DNA of 64,000 nt from Streptomyces sp. CG4 (GTDB lineage: Bacteria > Actinomycetota > Actinomycetes > Streptomycetales > Streptomycetaceae): NCBI RefSeq assembly GCF_041080655.1, contig NZ_CP163525.1, positions 2,108,001 through 2,172,000 on the forward strand, in the 5' to 3' direction. The notes below the pieces were generated by a model. The model was not told the origin of the DNA. It worked only from the letters and a program-made list of their open reading frames with translations, and ran no database searches. A program made the translations under genes and the position numbers. Of the stretch, positions 1-8,233 are shown one piece after another; within the stretch, counting starts at the first letter, position 1; each line of letters opens with the position of its first letter.

Positions 1-91
1 GCTGGAAGGCCCAGTGGTCGATCACGATGCCGCGGTCGTCAATGACGGTCACGTCGTGGCTGGCGCTGGCCCAGTCCCATCCGACGAACAT
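1..91 (-). pseudogene. IS110-family transposase, N-terminal 30 codons only (runs off window)
   Basis: Read on the minus strand, an ATG at position 91 opens a frame starting M-F-V-G-W-D-W-A-S-A-S-H-D-V-T-V-I-D-D-R. This is the first strand of the RuvC-like DEDD domain of IS110-family transposases, with the first catalytic Asp in the GWDWAS motif. The frame is open to the window edge, so an intact gene outside the window cannot be excluded. It differs from the intact copy at 6307-7455, whose equivalent motif is GVDTHG, so it belongs to another IS110 subgroup. The next 110 bases to the right hold nothing recognisable before an IS5-type fragment. Confidence 0.7.
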
Positions 92-201
92 CAATATCGT
101 CCCTTCTGCCGGAGTTGGTGGCTGACTCCGCAGGTGACGAGACCCGGCTTCCGGTTCCTCATTGATCGGCCCTCGGTGGGGCATGTCCTTGACGCCGGTC
201 T

Positions 202-612
202 GACTATTCCGGCAAGGCCAGACGGCACGGAGTGAACATCCAGGCCGTCACCAGCCCGGCCGGCGAAATCATCTGGTACTCGCCCGCCCTGCCGGGCCGC
301 ACGGTGGACATCACCGCTGCACGCACCCACCACATCATTACCGTGTGTGAACGCCTGAAGATTCCCGTCCTGGCGGACAAAGCCTACGAAGGAGCCGGCG
401 GAACCGTCTGCACACCGTTCAAACGGCACTGCGGCCGCGAGCTGACCATGTACCAGAAGAACGTCAACCGAGCACATTCCCGTCTCCGCAGCCCAGTCGA
501 GCGGGCCTTCGCCCGACTCAAGTCCTGGCGGATCTTCCGCCGCGCCCGCTGCAGCCCCAACCGACTGACGTCAATGACCAAGGCCGTCCTCACCCTGGAG
601 AGTCACCGCTGA
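202..612 (+). pseudogene. IS5-type (DDE_Tnp_4) transposase, C-terminal fragment
   Basis: The frame begins in mid-protein (D-Y-S-G-K-A-R-R-H-G-V-N-I-Q-A-V) and continues through the second catalytic Asp region (GRTVDITAAR), the LADKAYEGAG motif and the C-terminal SPVERAFARLKSWRIFRRARC block with the catalytic Glu. It lines up end to end with the transposases at 633-1271 and 1600-2004. The first third, with the HTH and first Asp, is missing, so the copy is dead. A GTG inside the frame at 232 is not a real start. Just past its stop, CTGAAGAAGCTCAATGAG (609-626) resembles the terminal repeat of the neighbouring element. Confidence 0.8.
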
Positions 613-617
613 AGAAG

Positions 618-1507
618 CTCAATGAGCCCTTTTCATACTGCGTTCCTGCAGATGAGAAGGGTGTGGATGGCGGCGACGATGCGTCCGACGCGGTTGGTTG
701 AGCAACGGGCCCGGCGCAGGATCCGCCAGCGTTCGCCCGGGGCGCGCAGGCGGGCGTGGTCTTTGTTGTACTGCTGGTAGTGGGCGGGCAGGTCGCGGTG
801 CCCGTAGTAGGGAGTACGCACAGTTGAGCCGGCGCCCTGGTAGGCGCGGTCGGCCAGGATCAGGATCTGCCGGGTGAGGCAGGCCTCGATGATCCCGTGG
901 GCGCGGGCTGCGGTCAGGTCGTGCGTGCGGCCCGGCGTCGTCCTTGAGAACCACAGTGGAGTGCCGTCCGGGGCGGCGACGACCTGCACGTTCATCCCGT
1001 GCTTGCGGTGCTTTTGTGAGTAGTACGGTTCGTCCGCCGCGATGCGGTCCGTCGGGATGAGCGTGCCGTCGACGATGACGAAGTCGCCCTCGCCCAGGCC
1101 CACCAGGGCCTCGCGCAGGCCGGGTGTCCAGGAGGCCAGAATCTCGACGGTCTCGGTGATGTAGCGCCAGGCGGTCGTGGTCGAGATGCCGAAGCCGGCG
1201 GCCAGTGCGGGCAGTGTCTCGTTCTTGCGTAGATGGGTCAGGACCAGCAGGGCCTGCTTGAAACACCCCAACCGCCGCCATGGAGAACGCAGTTCACGCC
1301 TTCGGGCGTAGATGAGCCAGGAACGTGCTCAACCAGCTCATGCGGGACGTCGAGCATGGCAGGATACGGAACCAACAGAGCCCCCCGGCCGCTGGTGTGT
1401 TGAGTGAGATCACCACCCCAACGACGAGGGGCTCTGCCACGTCACCGACACCCTGTCTGACCAGGCCCTTTCACCCCTCAGCGACAGGATGAAAAGAGTT
1501 CAATGAG
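618..1507 (-). mobile_element. IS5-type insertion sequence, complete ends, dead transposase
   Basis: Imperfect 19-bp terminal inverted repeats bound the element: CTCAATGAGCCCTTTTCAT at 618-636 and ATGAAAAGAGTTCAATGAG at 1489-1507 (16 of 19 positions pair). The 890-bp length fits IS5-type elements. The transposase gene lies inside on the minus strand. Upstream of it, CAGAGCCCC (1376-1384) and GGGGCTCTG (1428-1436) form a 9-bp inverted repeat, possibly a leader hairpin. The right end abuts an IS110 C-terminal fragment and the left end abuts another IS5-type fragment, so it sits within older IS debris. I see no clear target duplication. Confidence 0.7.
633..1357 (-). pseudogene. IS5-type transposase, frameshifted and internally deleted
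   Basis: An ATG at 1357 gives M-L-D-V-P-H-E-L-V-E-H-V. The protein then continues in another frame from about 1322 (SWLIYARRRELRSPWRRLG), showing a frameshift near 1320-1325. Beyond it the HTH (NETLPALAAGFGIS), the first Asp (FVIVDGTLIPTDR), the second Asp (GRTHDLTAA) and the LADRAYQGAG motif are intact. After the catalytic Glu the text jumps from APGER straight to WRILRRARC, while the sister copies have seven more residues there (ALARLRS in the 1600-2004 copy). This is a clean 21-nt deletion. The lesions make activity unlikely. Confidence 0.8.
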
Positions 1508-1578
1508 GCATCGGACGATTTCGCGTCGGGTCTTGCCCTCCTTGATGCGGCGTTCGTAGTAGTCCTGGGTGCGGGGGG
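1503..1578 (-). pseudogene. IS110-family transposase, C-terminal fragment
   Basis: The minus-strand reading R-T-Q-D-Y-Y-E-R-R-I-K-E-G-K-T-R-R-E-I-V matches the C-terminal segment of the intact IS110 transposase at 6307-7455 (RTQAYYERRTQEGKTRREII). After RCL it runs into the terminal repeat of the IS5-type element, which apparently inserted here. The remaining ~20 codons of the IS110 protein are not present on the far side of that element, so later deletion or rearrangement has occurred. The upstream IS110 part is replaced by another IS fragment from about 1580. Confidence 0.75.
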
Positions 1579-1599
1579 AGGGCGACGCGCAGCCAGGTG

Positions 1600-2004
1600 A
1601 AGGCACAACGGCACGCCCCGACCGCAGCCGGATGGCTTCGTCAGAACCAGCACTCAACCTGGCCTGGACGCAGCCGGACCCACCACCTGACCGCAGCCCG
1701 AGCCCACGGCATCGTCGAAGCGTGCCCCACGAGGCAGATCCTGATCCTGGCCGACCGGGCGTACCAGGGCACCGGCGCCACGGTGCGCACCCCGTACTAC
1801 CACCATGAACAGCCCGAGCAATACCAGCAGTTCAGCCGGGATCATGCCCGACTGCGGGCACCCGGCGAACGCGCCCTCGCCCGTCTGAGGTCCTGGCGCC
1901 TCCTACACAGGGCACGCTGTTCCACCCGTCGCATCGGCACAGCAGTCCAAGCCGTGCACACGCTGATGACCTGCACATATTCAGGACGAAAAGCGTTCAG
2001 TGGG
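1600..2004 (+). pseudogene. IS5-type transposase, C-terminal fragment with frameshift
   Basis: From about 1680 the plus strand reads THHLTAARAHGIVEACPTR, LADRAYQGTGATVRTPYY and APGERALARLRSWRLLHRARC, a close relative of the 633-1357 transposase with the catalytic-Glu block undeleted. Upstream, residues of the WFSRT segment appear in a different frame, so the start is broken. The 3' end carries ACGAAAAGCGTTCAGTGGG at 1986-2004, matching 15 of 19 positions of the right terminal repeat at 1489-1507. This end of the element therefore survives while the other is lost. Confidence 0.75.
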
Positions 2005-2021
2005 CTCCTCAACCTACTAAA

Positions 2022-2920
2022 GAGCTCGTAACACGATCTTGTGGATGTTGTGCTGGCCAGCCGTGACCAGTACGACGATTACGCCGTTTGTGAGGTGTGG
2101 GGAACCGGCCGTGGATCGTGGAAGACGACTTGTGGGCACTGATCGAGCCGCTGCTGCCGCCCTGGCCGCAGAAGGCGCCCGGCTCGAGGCCGGTGGACGA
2201 CCGGCTGTGTCTGCAGGGCATCCTGTACGTGCTCTACAACGACGTGAGCTGGCAACTGCTGCCACTGGAGCTGGGATTCGGCTCTGGCCAGACCTGCTGG
2301 CGCCGGCTGGGCCGATGGCATGAGGCCGGCGTCTTCGACCAATTGCACCGTCTCCTGCTCGCCGAACTGCACTCAGCTGACGAGCTGGACTGGTCCCGGG
2401 CCTGCGTGGATGCCTCCCACATCCGCGCGAAAACGGGGGCGAAGCAACCGGCCCGTCACCGGTCGACCGCGGGGAGACGGGCAGTAAGCACCATCTGATC
2501 TGCGATGGCAGAGGCACCCCGTTCAAGGTCATCACCACTGCGGCCAACGTCAACGACGTCGCACAGACCCTTGCCCTGGTCGACGGCATCCCGCCCGTGG
2601 CCGGTAAGCCCGGCCACCCGCGTCGTCGGCCTGACGCCGTGCTCGGCGACAAGGGCTACGACAGCAACCCCAACCGCCATGAACTGCGCAGGCGCCGGAT
2701 CCTGCCGGTGATCTCCCGCAAGGGCGCCCCCAACATCCAGGGCCTGGGAAAGCTCCGCTATGTCGTCGAGCAGACCTTCTCGCTCCTGCAGCACTTCAAG
2801 CGCCTGGCCGTCCGCTGGGAACGACGCCTCGACCTGCACGACGCCTTCGTCTCCCTGGCCTGCGGCCTCATCTGCTGGAGACGCCTCAAGAAAGCCCGAC
2901 CATGATCGTGTTACGAGCTC
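2022..2920. mobile_element. Complete IS5-family insertion sequence with TIRs and TSD
   Basis: Perfect 17-bp terminal inverted repeats GAGCTCGTAACACGATC (2022-2038) and GATCGTGTTACGAGCTC (2904-2920) bound an 899-bp element. A 4-bp direct repeat TAAA flanks it on both sides (2018-2021 and 2921-2924), the expected target duplication. The perfect ends and surviving duplication mark it as the youngest insertion in this left-end pile-up. The transposase stop codon (2903-2905) overlaps the right terminal repeat. It is unrelated in sequence to the IS5-type elements just upstream, whose ends read ATGAAAAG. Confidence 0.9.
2097..2905 (+). CDS. IS5-family transposase in two overlapping frames
   Basis: The first frame (GTG 2097 to stop 2498) gives the N-terminal DUF4096-type segment (PWIVEDDLWALIEPLLPPWP) and the first catalytic Asp block (DASHIRAKTG). 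The second frame continues T-G-P-S-P-V-D-R-G-E-T-G-S-K-H-H-L-I-C-D, then DAVLGDKGYDS and the C-terminal Glu block (LRYVVEQTFSLLQHFKRL). The switch requires a -1 shift at the G5 run at 2435-2439, just after a run of A. Some IS5-family elements use programmed -1 frameshifting at this point, but a point deletion would look the same. All three DDE residues are present if the frames are joined. Confidence 0.8.
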
Positions 2921-2963
2921 TAAAGGGGGTGATGGGGTTCTTACCCGAGTAGCATCACCGCAG

Positions 2964-3659
2964 TCAGGAGAGAGCCTTGATGAGCTCTTTGGCGAGTGGA
3001 CCGGAGGAAGCGGGATTCTGCCCCGTGAAGAGGCTACGGTCGACGACCGTGTAGGGCTTCCAGGCTGGCCCCCGCGAGTACTGGGTCGGCAGCTTCTTCA
3101 ACTCGTCCTCCAACAGCCACTTTGCTTTGTCGGCGAAGCCGACGCCAGCCTCCTCTTCGTTACAGAAACCCGTCAAGCGATAGTTCGCGAAGGGTGTGTG
3201 GCCGTTTGAATCACGGGTCGCGAGTAGAGCAGCCGGGGCGTGGCAGACAATGCCGAGTGGATTACCGGAAGCCAGTGCCTCTCGCAGCAGCGCCCCGGAG
3301 TCGGGGTCGACCGAGAGGTCTTCCATTGGGCCGTGGCCTCCGGGGTAGTAGACGCCTGCGTAGTCCTTGAGGTGCACTTCTTTGAGGGAGATGGGATGCC
3401 GGAGCTCATCCGCCGACTCGATGACGGCCTCCTGCCGGAGTGCGGTTTCCTCGCCGCCTGCCATGCGGGGCTCCAAGCTCATCGTGTCCACAACGGGAAC
3501 GACGCCGCCCGGAGTTGCCACTGTGACCTCGTATCCGGCGTCGGTGAACACACTGTAAGGAGCCACGAACTCCTCGGCCCAGTACCCGGTAGGGTGTCGG
3601 TGCCCGTCCTTCAGGGTCCAGTAGCTCGCGCCGGTCAGCACGCAAAGGATCTTAGTCAT
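2964..3659 (-). CDS. DJ-1/PfpI family protein (type 1 glutamine amidotransferase-like)
   Basis: A 231-residue cytosolic protein of the DJ-1/PfpI superfamily, Hsp31-like branch. The nucleophile elbow is GIVCHAPAALL with Cys139 and His140; the partner acidic residue is probably in GYWAEEF (Glu29/30); the loop YYPGGHGPMEDL (104-115) is typical. Members act as chaperones, glyoxalases/deglycases or stress proteins; which one applies here cannot be told. The ATG at 3659 is preceded by a GAGGGG ribosome-binding site. It is a single gene next to the IS at 2022-2920, transcribed toward that IS. Confidence 0.9.
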   Translation of the reverse strand: MTKILCVLTGASYWTLKDGHRHPTGYWAEEFVAPYSVFTDAGYEVTVATPGGVVPVVDTMSLEPRMAGGEETALRQEAVIESADELRHPISLKEVHLKDYAGVYYPGGHGPMEDLSVDPDSGALLREALASGNPLGIVCHAPAALLATRDSNGHTPFANYRLTGFCNEEEAGVGFADKAKWLLEDELKKLPTQYSRGPAWKPYTVVDRSLFTGQNPASSGPLAKELIKALS

Positions 3660-4346
3660 ACGACGCCCCTCTGGAAGACATTGCCCCCTGGATAGGGTAT
3701 GAGTGACAGGCTTTAACCCATATCACAAGTGTGAGCGGGTATCTTGACATGTGCAACCCGATCGGCATCGCGAAAACGCCGACTAGTATTTCGTGCCACC
3801 ATTTGGAAAATACGCGACAGGGGCACATCTGTTTTTGGCGATGAGTCGCCTCAGGTGCGATATGCGCTGTTCTCCCGGACGACCTCGCCAGCGTGGTCCT
3901 GCTCAGTGACGCACCCGCAGGGGCCCGCAGCTCTAATCAGCGGCCGAGTCGTCGTGAGATACCGGGCGGCCAGGTGATGTGAACCATCTGGTGCAACCGA
4001 CTGAAGGCCATATGCGGTGCCAACCATCGGGCTCCGTGCCCTCCAGCCCGGCGAGAACCCCGCGCTCCGACAGCGACGGCCTGTCGAGCAGCCAACTAAA
4101 CCGCCGCCGCTCATCCAGCACGACATCGGATGCGCGGCAAGCACGGACGCGCGAAGATGGTGATCTGCGGCATACGGCGGAACGCGGACCAGCACGCTTT
4201 CCATGGCTGAGGCCCCGTCCCGGTTCGCGTCGCCGACCGCACACGGCAATCGCGGCCGCTGTTGCCGACGCCTTCCGCACGATCCTCAGTGTTCCCAGTC
4301 GCCGAACATGCCAACTTCACCTTGTATGCCAAGGAAGTGGAAGCAC
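3660..4346. other. Gene-free stretch between divergent genes
   Basis: Short open frames exist on both strands, but none has a recognisable family, a good ribosome-binding site or consistent codon bias. The first ~150 bases are markedly AT-richer than the surroundings and probably hold the promoter of the DJ-1/PfpI gene. A TTGACA hexamer at 3744-3749 lacks a convincing -10 partner. The rest may be decayed coding sequence. Confidence 0.5.
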
Positions 4347-5189
4347 ATGACCCTCTCTGGAATCCTGGCATCCGGCAAGGGCAGACTGGCTCTCGGAGTG
4401 GCACTCCTCTCCGCCCTGACCTTGATGCCGACTCACGCCGCAGACGATCTCGGCAGGGCCCCCGCGGGCCAGAAGCCGACAGTGGTACTCGTACACGGCG
4501 CGTTCGCCGACGGGTCCAGCTGGACTGCAGTGGTGCAGCGCCTGGAGCAGGAGGGCTACCAGGTCATCGCCCCACCCAACACGCTGCGCGGCATACCCCA
4601 GGACTCGACATACCTGAACAGCCTCCTGAAAACCATCAAGGGACCGATCGTCCTCGTCGGACACTCCTACGCCGGCGAAGTGATCTCACAGGCAGCCACC
4701 GGCGTCGACAACGTCAAAGCACTCGTGTACATCAACGCGATCATGCCGGACAAGGGAGAGTCCTTCGCCAGCCTCTCCGGCAAGTTCCCCGCCGCCCCGC
4801 TCACCAAGGCGCTGAAGCAGGTCCCGTTCCGCAACGGCGAGGGCACCACGGGCACCGACGTGTACATCCAGCCCGCCAAACTCCACGCCACCTTCGCCCA
4901 GGACCTCTCCCAGCAGCAGGCGTCCGTCATGGCAGCGACACAGCGCCCGATCGCACAGTCGGCCTTCACCGACAAGCTCACCGAGGCAGCCTGGCGGGAC
5001 AAGCCGGTCTACGTGCTCGTGGGCAAGCAGGACCGGGCCATCAACCCGAGCCTCGAGCGGTACGAGGCCAAACGCGCACGCGCACGCAAGACAGTGGAGA
5101 TCAACTCTTCACACGTGTCCCTGGTCTCCCACCCCCAAGCCGTCACGGATCTCATCCTCAGCGCGGCCCACGACTCCGGCCACCAGTAG
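4347..5189 (+). CDS. Secreted alpha/beta hydrolase
   Basis: A 280-residue protein with a signal peptide (hydrophobic residues 13-28, likely cleavage after THA at 31) and an alpha/beta-hydrolase fold. The oxyanion segment is TVVLVHGAFADGSSW (45-59), the nucleophile is Ser107 in VGHSYAGE, the acid is probably the Asp in GKQDRAINP, and the His is in NSSHVSLVSHP. This is the esterase/salicylate-esterase-like group. The ATG at 4347 follows AAGGAA by about 10 nt and gives a complete signal peptide; the upstream in-frame extension has no bias. It is a close relative of the hydrolase at 5559-6245, which lacks the signal peptide and points toward it. Confidence 0.9.
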   Translation: MTLSGILASGKGRLALGVALLSALTLMPTHAADDLGRAPAGQKPTVVLVHGAFADGSSWTAVVQRLEQEGYQVIAPPNTLRGIPQDSTYLNSLLKTIKGPIVLVGHSYAGEVISQAATGVDNVKALVYINAIMPDKGESFASLSGKFPAAPLTKALKQVPFRNGEGTTGTDVYIQPAKLHATFAQDLSQQQASVMAATQRPIAQSAFTDKLTEAAWRDKPVYVLVGKQDRAINPSLERYEAKRARARKTVEINSSHVSLVSHPQAVTDLILSAAHDSGHQ

Positions 5190-5558
5190 GTGAAAAGGCA
5201 TGACCTGCCACAGCCGCGGGTTGCGGTTCTGCCTGCCCCGCGGCTCCCGCCGTCACAAACAACGGCCGGCAGCTCGCGGGACTGATCCAAACGGAGAGCG
5301 CCCCGGTCACACATGGTGGGCATCAAATCCTGGAAGGTCCGGCCGGCGACGGGCTCGCCGATAGCCTTCAACTGCCAGCCGCTTTCCGTGGGCGGCCGCT
5401 GCCGACCGCCGCTGTACCCCCCTCGCTCCAGTCCCGCAGCTGCCGCCAGCAGGGCACGCCCGACCTGTTTCAGCACCGCCAGTAAGGGCGACCAGGGCCC
5501 CTACCTCTTGCCTTTCCCGGCGCCGTGGGGCGCTGCGGCCGGTCGTTATCGGCTTGGC
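5190..5558. other. Gene-free stretch between convergent hydrolase genes
   Basis: About 370 bases between two convergent genes. No conserved open frame is visible, and no terminator hairpin followed by a T run was found. The two flanking genes are paralogous, so this may be the remains of material inserted between them. Confidence 0.4.
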
Positions 5559-6245
5559 CTAGGCGTCGAGGGACTTCGCGGCCTCACGGATCACATCGAG
5601 GACGAAGTCGGGATGCGAGAGCATGGGAACGTGGCTGCTGTCCACGGGGCGGATTTTGGCGCCCATGCGCTCGGCGGCGGACCGCTCCAGGTCGGGGTGC
5701 ACGGTGCGGTCGTTGTTGGCGACGATGTACCAGCTTGGCTTCGTCCGCCAGGCGGTGCCGGGAACTTGCTGGTTGAACAGGTCCGCCACTGGCACAGCGC
5801 CCGTCGCCAGGACGAGCTTCTGCTCCGCTTCCGGAAGGTCGCCGCAGAAGTGCGGGACACCTGAGGGCTTGAGCCACACACGGCCGTCAGCGACGTCGAC
5901 GTGCTCGAAGATGGGCGTGCGGGGGAATTTGTCCTGCTGTTCCTGCGACGTCTCGTCCTCGTCCGGGGCGAGCGCGGCGATGTACACCAGAGCTCCGACG
6001 CGGCCGTGGGTGCCCGCTTTGGTGATCAGGGTCCCGCCGTAGGAGTGGCCGACCAGCACGATCGGGCCGGGGACGTGGTTGAGCGTGAAGTTGACGCATG
6101 CGACGTCGCTTTCGAGCGAGTCGAGGCCGTGCTGCGAGGCGAACACCTCGTGCCCTTCAGCCTGGAGCGTGGGGATGAGCTTGTTGAAGCACGACCCATC
6201 CGCCCAGAGTCCGTGGGCGAAGACAATGCTGGGCTTGCCCGCCAT
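5559..6245 (-). CDS. Cytosolic alpha/beta hydrolase
   Basis: A 228-residue alpha/beta hydrolase with SIVFAHGLWADGSCF (6-20) as oxyanion segment, Ser68 in VGHSYGGTL, an acid residue in NNDRTVHP and the His in SSHVPMLSHP. It is clearly paralogous to the secreted hydrolase at 4347-5189 (shared GPIVLVGHSY core and C-terminal SSHVxxxSHP). The ATG at 6245 has an excellent AGGAGG site 7-8 nt upstream, which rules out the longer in-frame start at 6290. Substrate unknown; such enzymes hydrolyse small esters or lactones. The palindromic AT-rich sequence just upstream suggests control by a repressor. Confidence 0.9.
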   Translation of the reverse strand: MAGKPSIVFAHGLWADGSCFNKLIPTLQAEGHEVFASQHGLDSLESDVACVNFTLNHVPGPIVLVGHSYGGTLITKAGTHGRVGALVYIAALAPDEDETSQEQQDKFPRTPIFEHVDVADGRVWLKPSGVPHFCGDLPEAEQKLVLATGAVPVADLFNQQVPGTAWRTKPSWYIVANNDRTVHPDLERSAAERMGAKIRPVDSSHVPMLSHPDFVLDVIREAAKSLDA

Positions 6246-6270
6246 GACATTTCCTCCTACAGAGAGATTA

Positions 6271-6293
6271 AATATGTCATATTGGACCATATT
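6271..6293. promoter_or_regulatory. Palindromic operator-like site upstream of hydrolase gene
   Basis: A perfect 13-bp palindrome, AATATG-T-CATATT (6271-6283), is followed by a further half-site CATATT (6288-6293), 26-48 bases upstream of the hydrolase ATG. The stretch is strongly AT-rich in an otherwise ~70% GC region. The arrangement fits a repressor operator over the promoter. No regulator gene lies next to it, since the IS110 element is on the other side, so a cognate regulator may have been displaced. Confidence 0.45.
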
Positions 6294-6306
6294 GAATGTT
6301 CAGTGC

Positions 6307-7455
6307 CTATTTTATGTGATGGCCAGGCGTGTCACAGGCACCCCTATAACGGGGGGGGTCGGTAGAGACCGTCCTGACCAGGTTGAAGACCTCGCGGGCG
6401 GCATATCGCTTGAGGCATCGGATGATCTCACGACGGGTCTTGCCCTCCTGGGTGCGGCGTTCGTAGTACGCCTGGGTGCGCGGGTCGTGGCGCAGGCGGG
6501 TGAACACGATGCGGTGCAGCGCGGCATTCGCCTGCCGGTCGCCGCCGTGGTTGAGCCGCCGCGAGCTCCGGCCGCCCGAGGAGTACTCGATGGGGCTGAC
6601 ACCGCACAGAGCGGCGAAAGACGCCTCGGTGCTCAGCCGCTCGGGATTGTCGCCCATGGTGATCAGGAGCGTGACAGCGGAGTCCGGGCCGATACCCACC
6701 GGCGCGAGCAGCTGTGGGGCATGGCGTTCAACGAGCCCGGTCAGTTGCTGATTCAGCTGATCGATCTGCCCGGTGAGCTGCTCGATGCACTGAGCCAGCA
6801 TGCTCAGCGTCATGAGAGTGGCCTCAGCTACGGTGTCCTCATCACCCCCGTCGGCCTCGCCCTCGCGCGGGCTGAGGCGTGCGCAGGTGCGGAACTGTTC
6901 GCGGTTGCCCAGGCTGGACAGTCGTTCCCGCAGGGCCGGGTCGGCTATGACCAGGACGGCCTTGAGCTGGTTGATCGCCTGGGTGCGGGCCTTGACCGCT
7001 GAGTCCTTGGCGAGTTTGAACATCCGGGCACTCTGCACCGGACCGTCGCCAGTTTTCGCCCGTGCCTGGGCGCGACCGCTGAGCACGGCCCGCGCGGCGG
7101 CCTGTGCGTCGAGCGGGGCTGATTTCCCGAGCAGACGGCGGGCCGAGCGGTCGGGTCGGTTCACCTCGAACACCGCGACATGCTGCGCCAGCAGGTAGCG
7201 CGACAGGCCCGCGCCGAAGGTACCGGTGCCTTCCACCCCGGCCCGCCGCACCGTCCCTGACTTGCGGGCCCAGGCGAGGAGCCGACGGTAGCCGACCGCC
7301 GTGGCCTGAAAGGACTTGGTGCCCAGGATCTGGCCCAGTGGGCAGACCACTGCGGCGACATGAGCCTCGCCGTGCGTGTCCACGCCCAAGACGACCTCGC
7401 CCCGAGCGGGCGGGCCTGTGCTGGTGGATGAGGTGCTGCGCTGTCTGGTCGTCAT
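6307..7455 (-). CDS. IS110-family transposase, apparently intact
   Basis: A 382-residue DEDD recombinase. The N-terminal RuvC-like domain shows VLGVDTHGEAH (first Asp), VEGTGTFGAG (Glu) and PLDAQAAARAVLSG (Asp pair region). The middle is helical, and the C-terminal Tnp domain has the conserved Ser motif LCGVSPIEYSSGGR. The ATG at 7455 has GGGAGG upstream. The frame is full length and undisturbed, unlike the IS110 fragments elsewhere in the window. It lies between the operator-like region of the hydrolase and a gene-poor stretch. Ends cannot be defined because IS110 elements lack inverted repeats. Confidence 0.9.
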   Translation of the reverse strand: MTTRQRSTSSTSTGPPARGEVVLGVDTHGEAHVAAVVCPLGQILGTKSFQATAVGYRRLLAWARKSGTVRRAGVEGTGTFGAGLSRYLLAQHVAVFEVNRPDRSARRLLGKSAPLDAQAAARAVLSGRAQARAKTGDGPVQSARMFKLAKDSAVKARTQAINQLKAVLVIADPALRERLSSLGNREQFRTCARLSPREGEADGGDEDTVAEATLMTLSMLAQCIEQLTGQIDQLNQQLTGLVERHAPQLLAPVGIGPDSAVTLLITMGDNPERLSTEASFAALCGVSPIEYSSGGRSSRRLNHGGDRQANAALHRIVFTRLRHDPRTQAYYERRTQEGKTRREIIRCLKRYAAREVFNLVRTVSTDPPRYRGACDTPGHHIK

Positions 7456-8233
7456 GGTGGTGTGCCTCCCGCGTGGTGATGTGCTGGGTGGCCGGCACCT
7501 GCCGGTCGGGCGGTCTGAACCGTGATGGCGCCTGAAAGACGGCAAGGCCCCTATGGGGACACGCCCTGTGGCTCGGTGGCAGCGCGCACCACCCGCAACG
7601 GCAGTCGACATGTCCGTGACGAGACACTTTGGTCAAAGATGTCATGAGTCAGACCCCGCACCGAATGGTGCTACGCAACCGTCCCGCTGTCCCCGGGGCA
7701 ATCGCATGCCCCGACCGCTCCCGGGAGACTTCGTCCGAACCGGCAGTGAACCTGCGCTGGACGGGATAACGATGAGTTGACTCCTCGTCCACCCGTGACC
7801 GGCATTGACAGACAGCCCAGTGGTCCGCCCTACCAGCGGCCCCTCACCGGCCATCGCACGGGCGGCCTCGAACCCTCATCCTGGGTAAACTGCCAGCCGC
7901 AAGTCCCAGAATTAATACGCGAGTTCCCTCGTCGGCTTCCTCCAGCTCCTCCACGAGGTTGGGTGCTCGATACGGCATCGAAGCCGGTAGGCCCACGCCC
8001 CGCGCAAGACAACTCACCGGAGCCCGCCAAGGAAGTTCCGGGAGGCAATGCACACCACACCTGACGCATTGTCCGACGCGACAGATAACCTCATCGGGTG
8101 GCCCAAGACGTCGCTGCACCGTCGGGACGTGTGTGACTTCGCAGGCGCCAGGGGTGCTCCGGGGCGCGGTATCCGCGCCGGGTGTGCGCCTCCTTGGGTG
8201 GATGGGTGCTGACTGTTTTCGGAGGAACTGCTG
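7456..8233. other. Gene-poor stretch: IS110 5' non-coding region, then unassigned sequence
   Basis: IS110-group elements carry a long non-coding end on the 5' side of the transposase gene that encodes a bridge RNA guiding target and donor choice. Here that side is about 7456 to at most ~7700. I cannot delimit the RNA or the element end by eye. The remainder has a 54-codon frame at 8048-8212 (ATG two bases after GGGAGGC, too close for a good start) with no recognisable family. From 8213 to 8233 there is only the ribosome-binding site of the next gene. Confidence 0.35.

Noticed and set aside
3933..4280. 115-codon minus-strand gene
   Set aside because: No motif, no ribosome-binding site and weak codon bias; kept as gene-free sequence.
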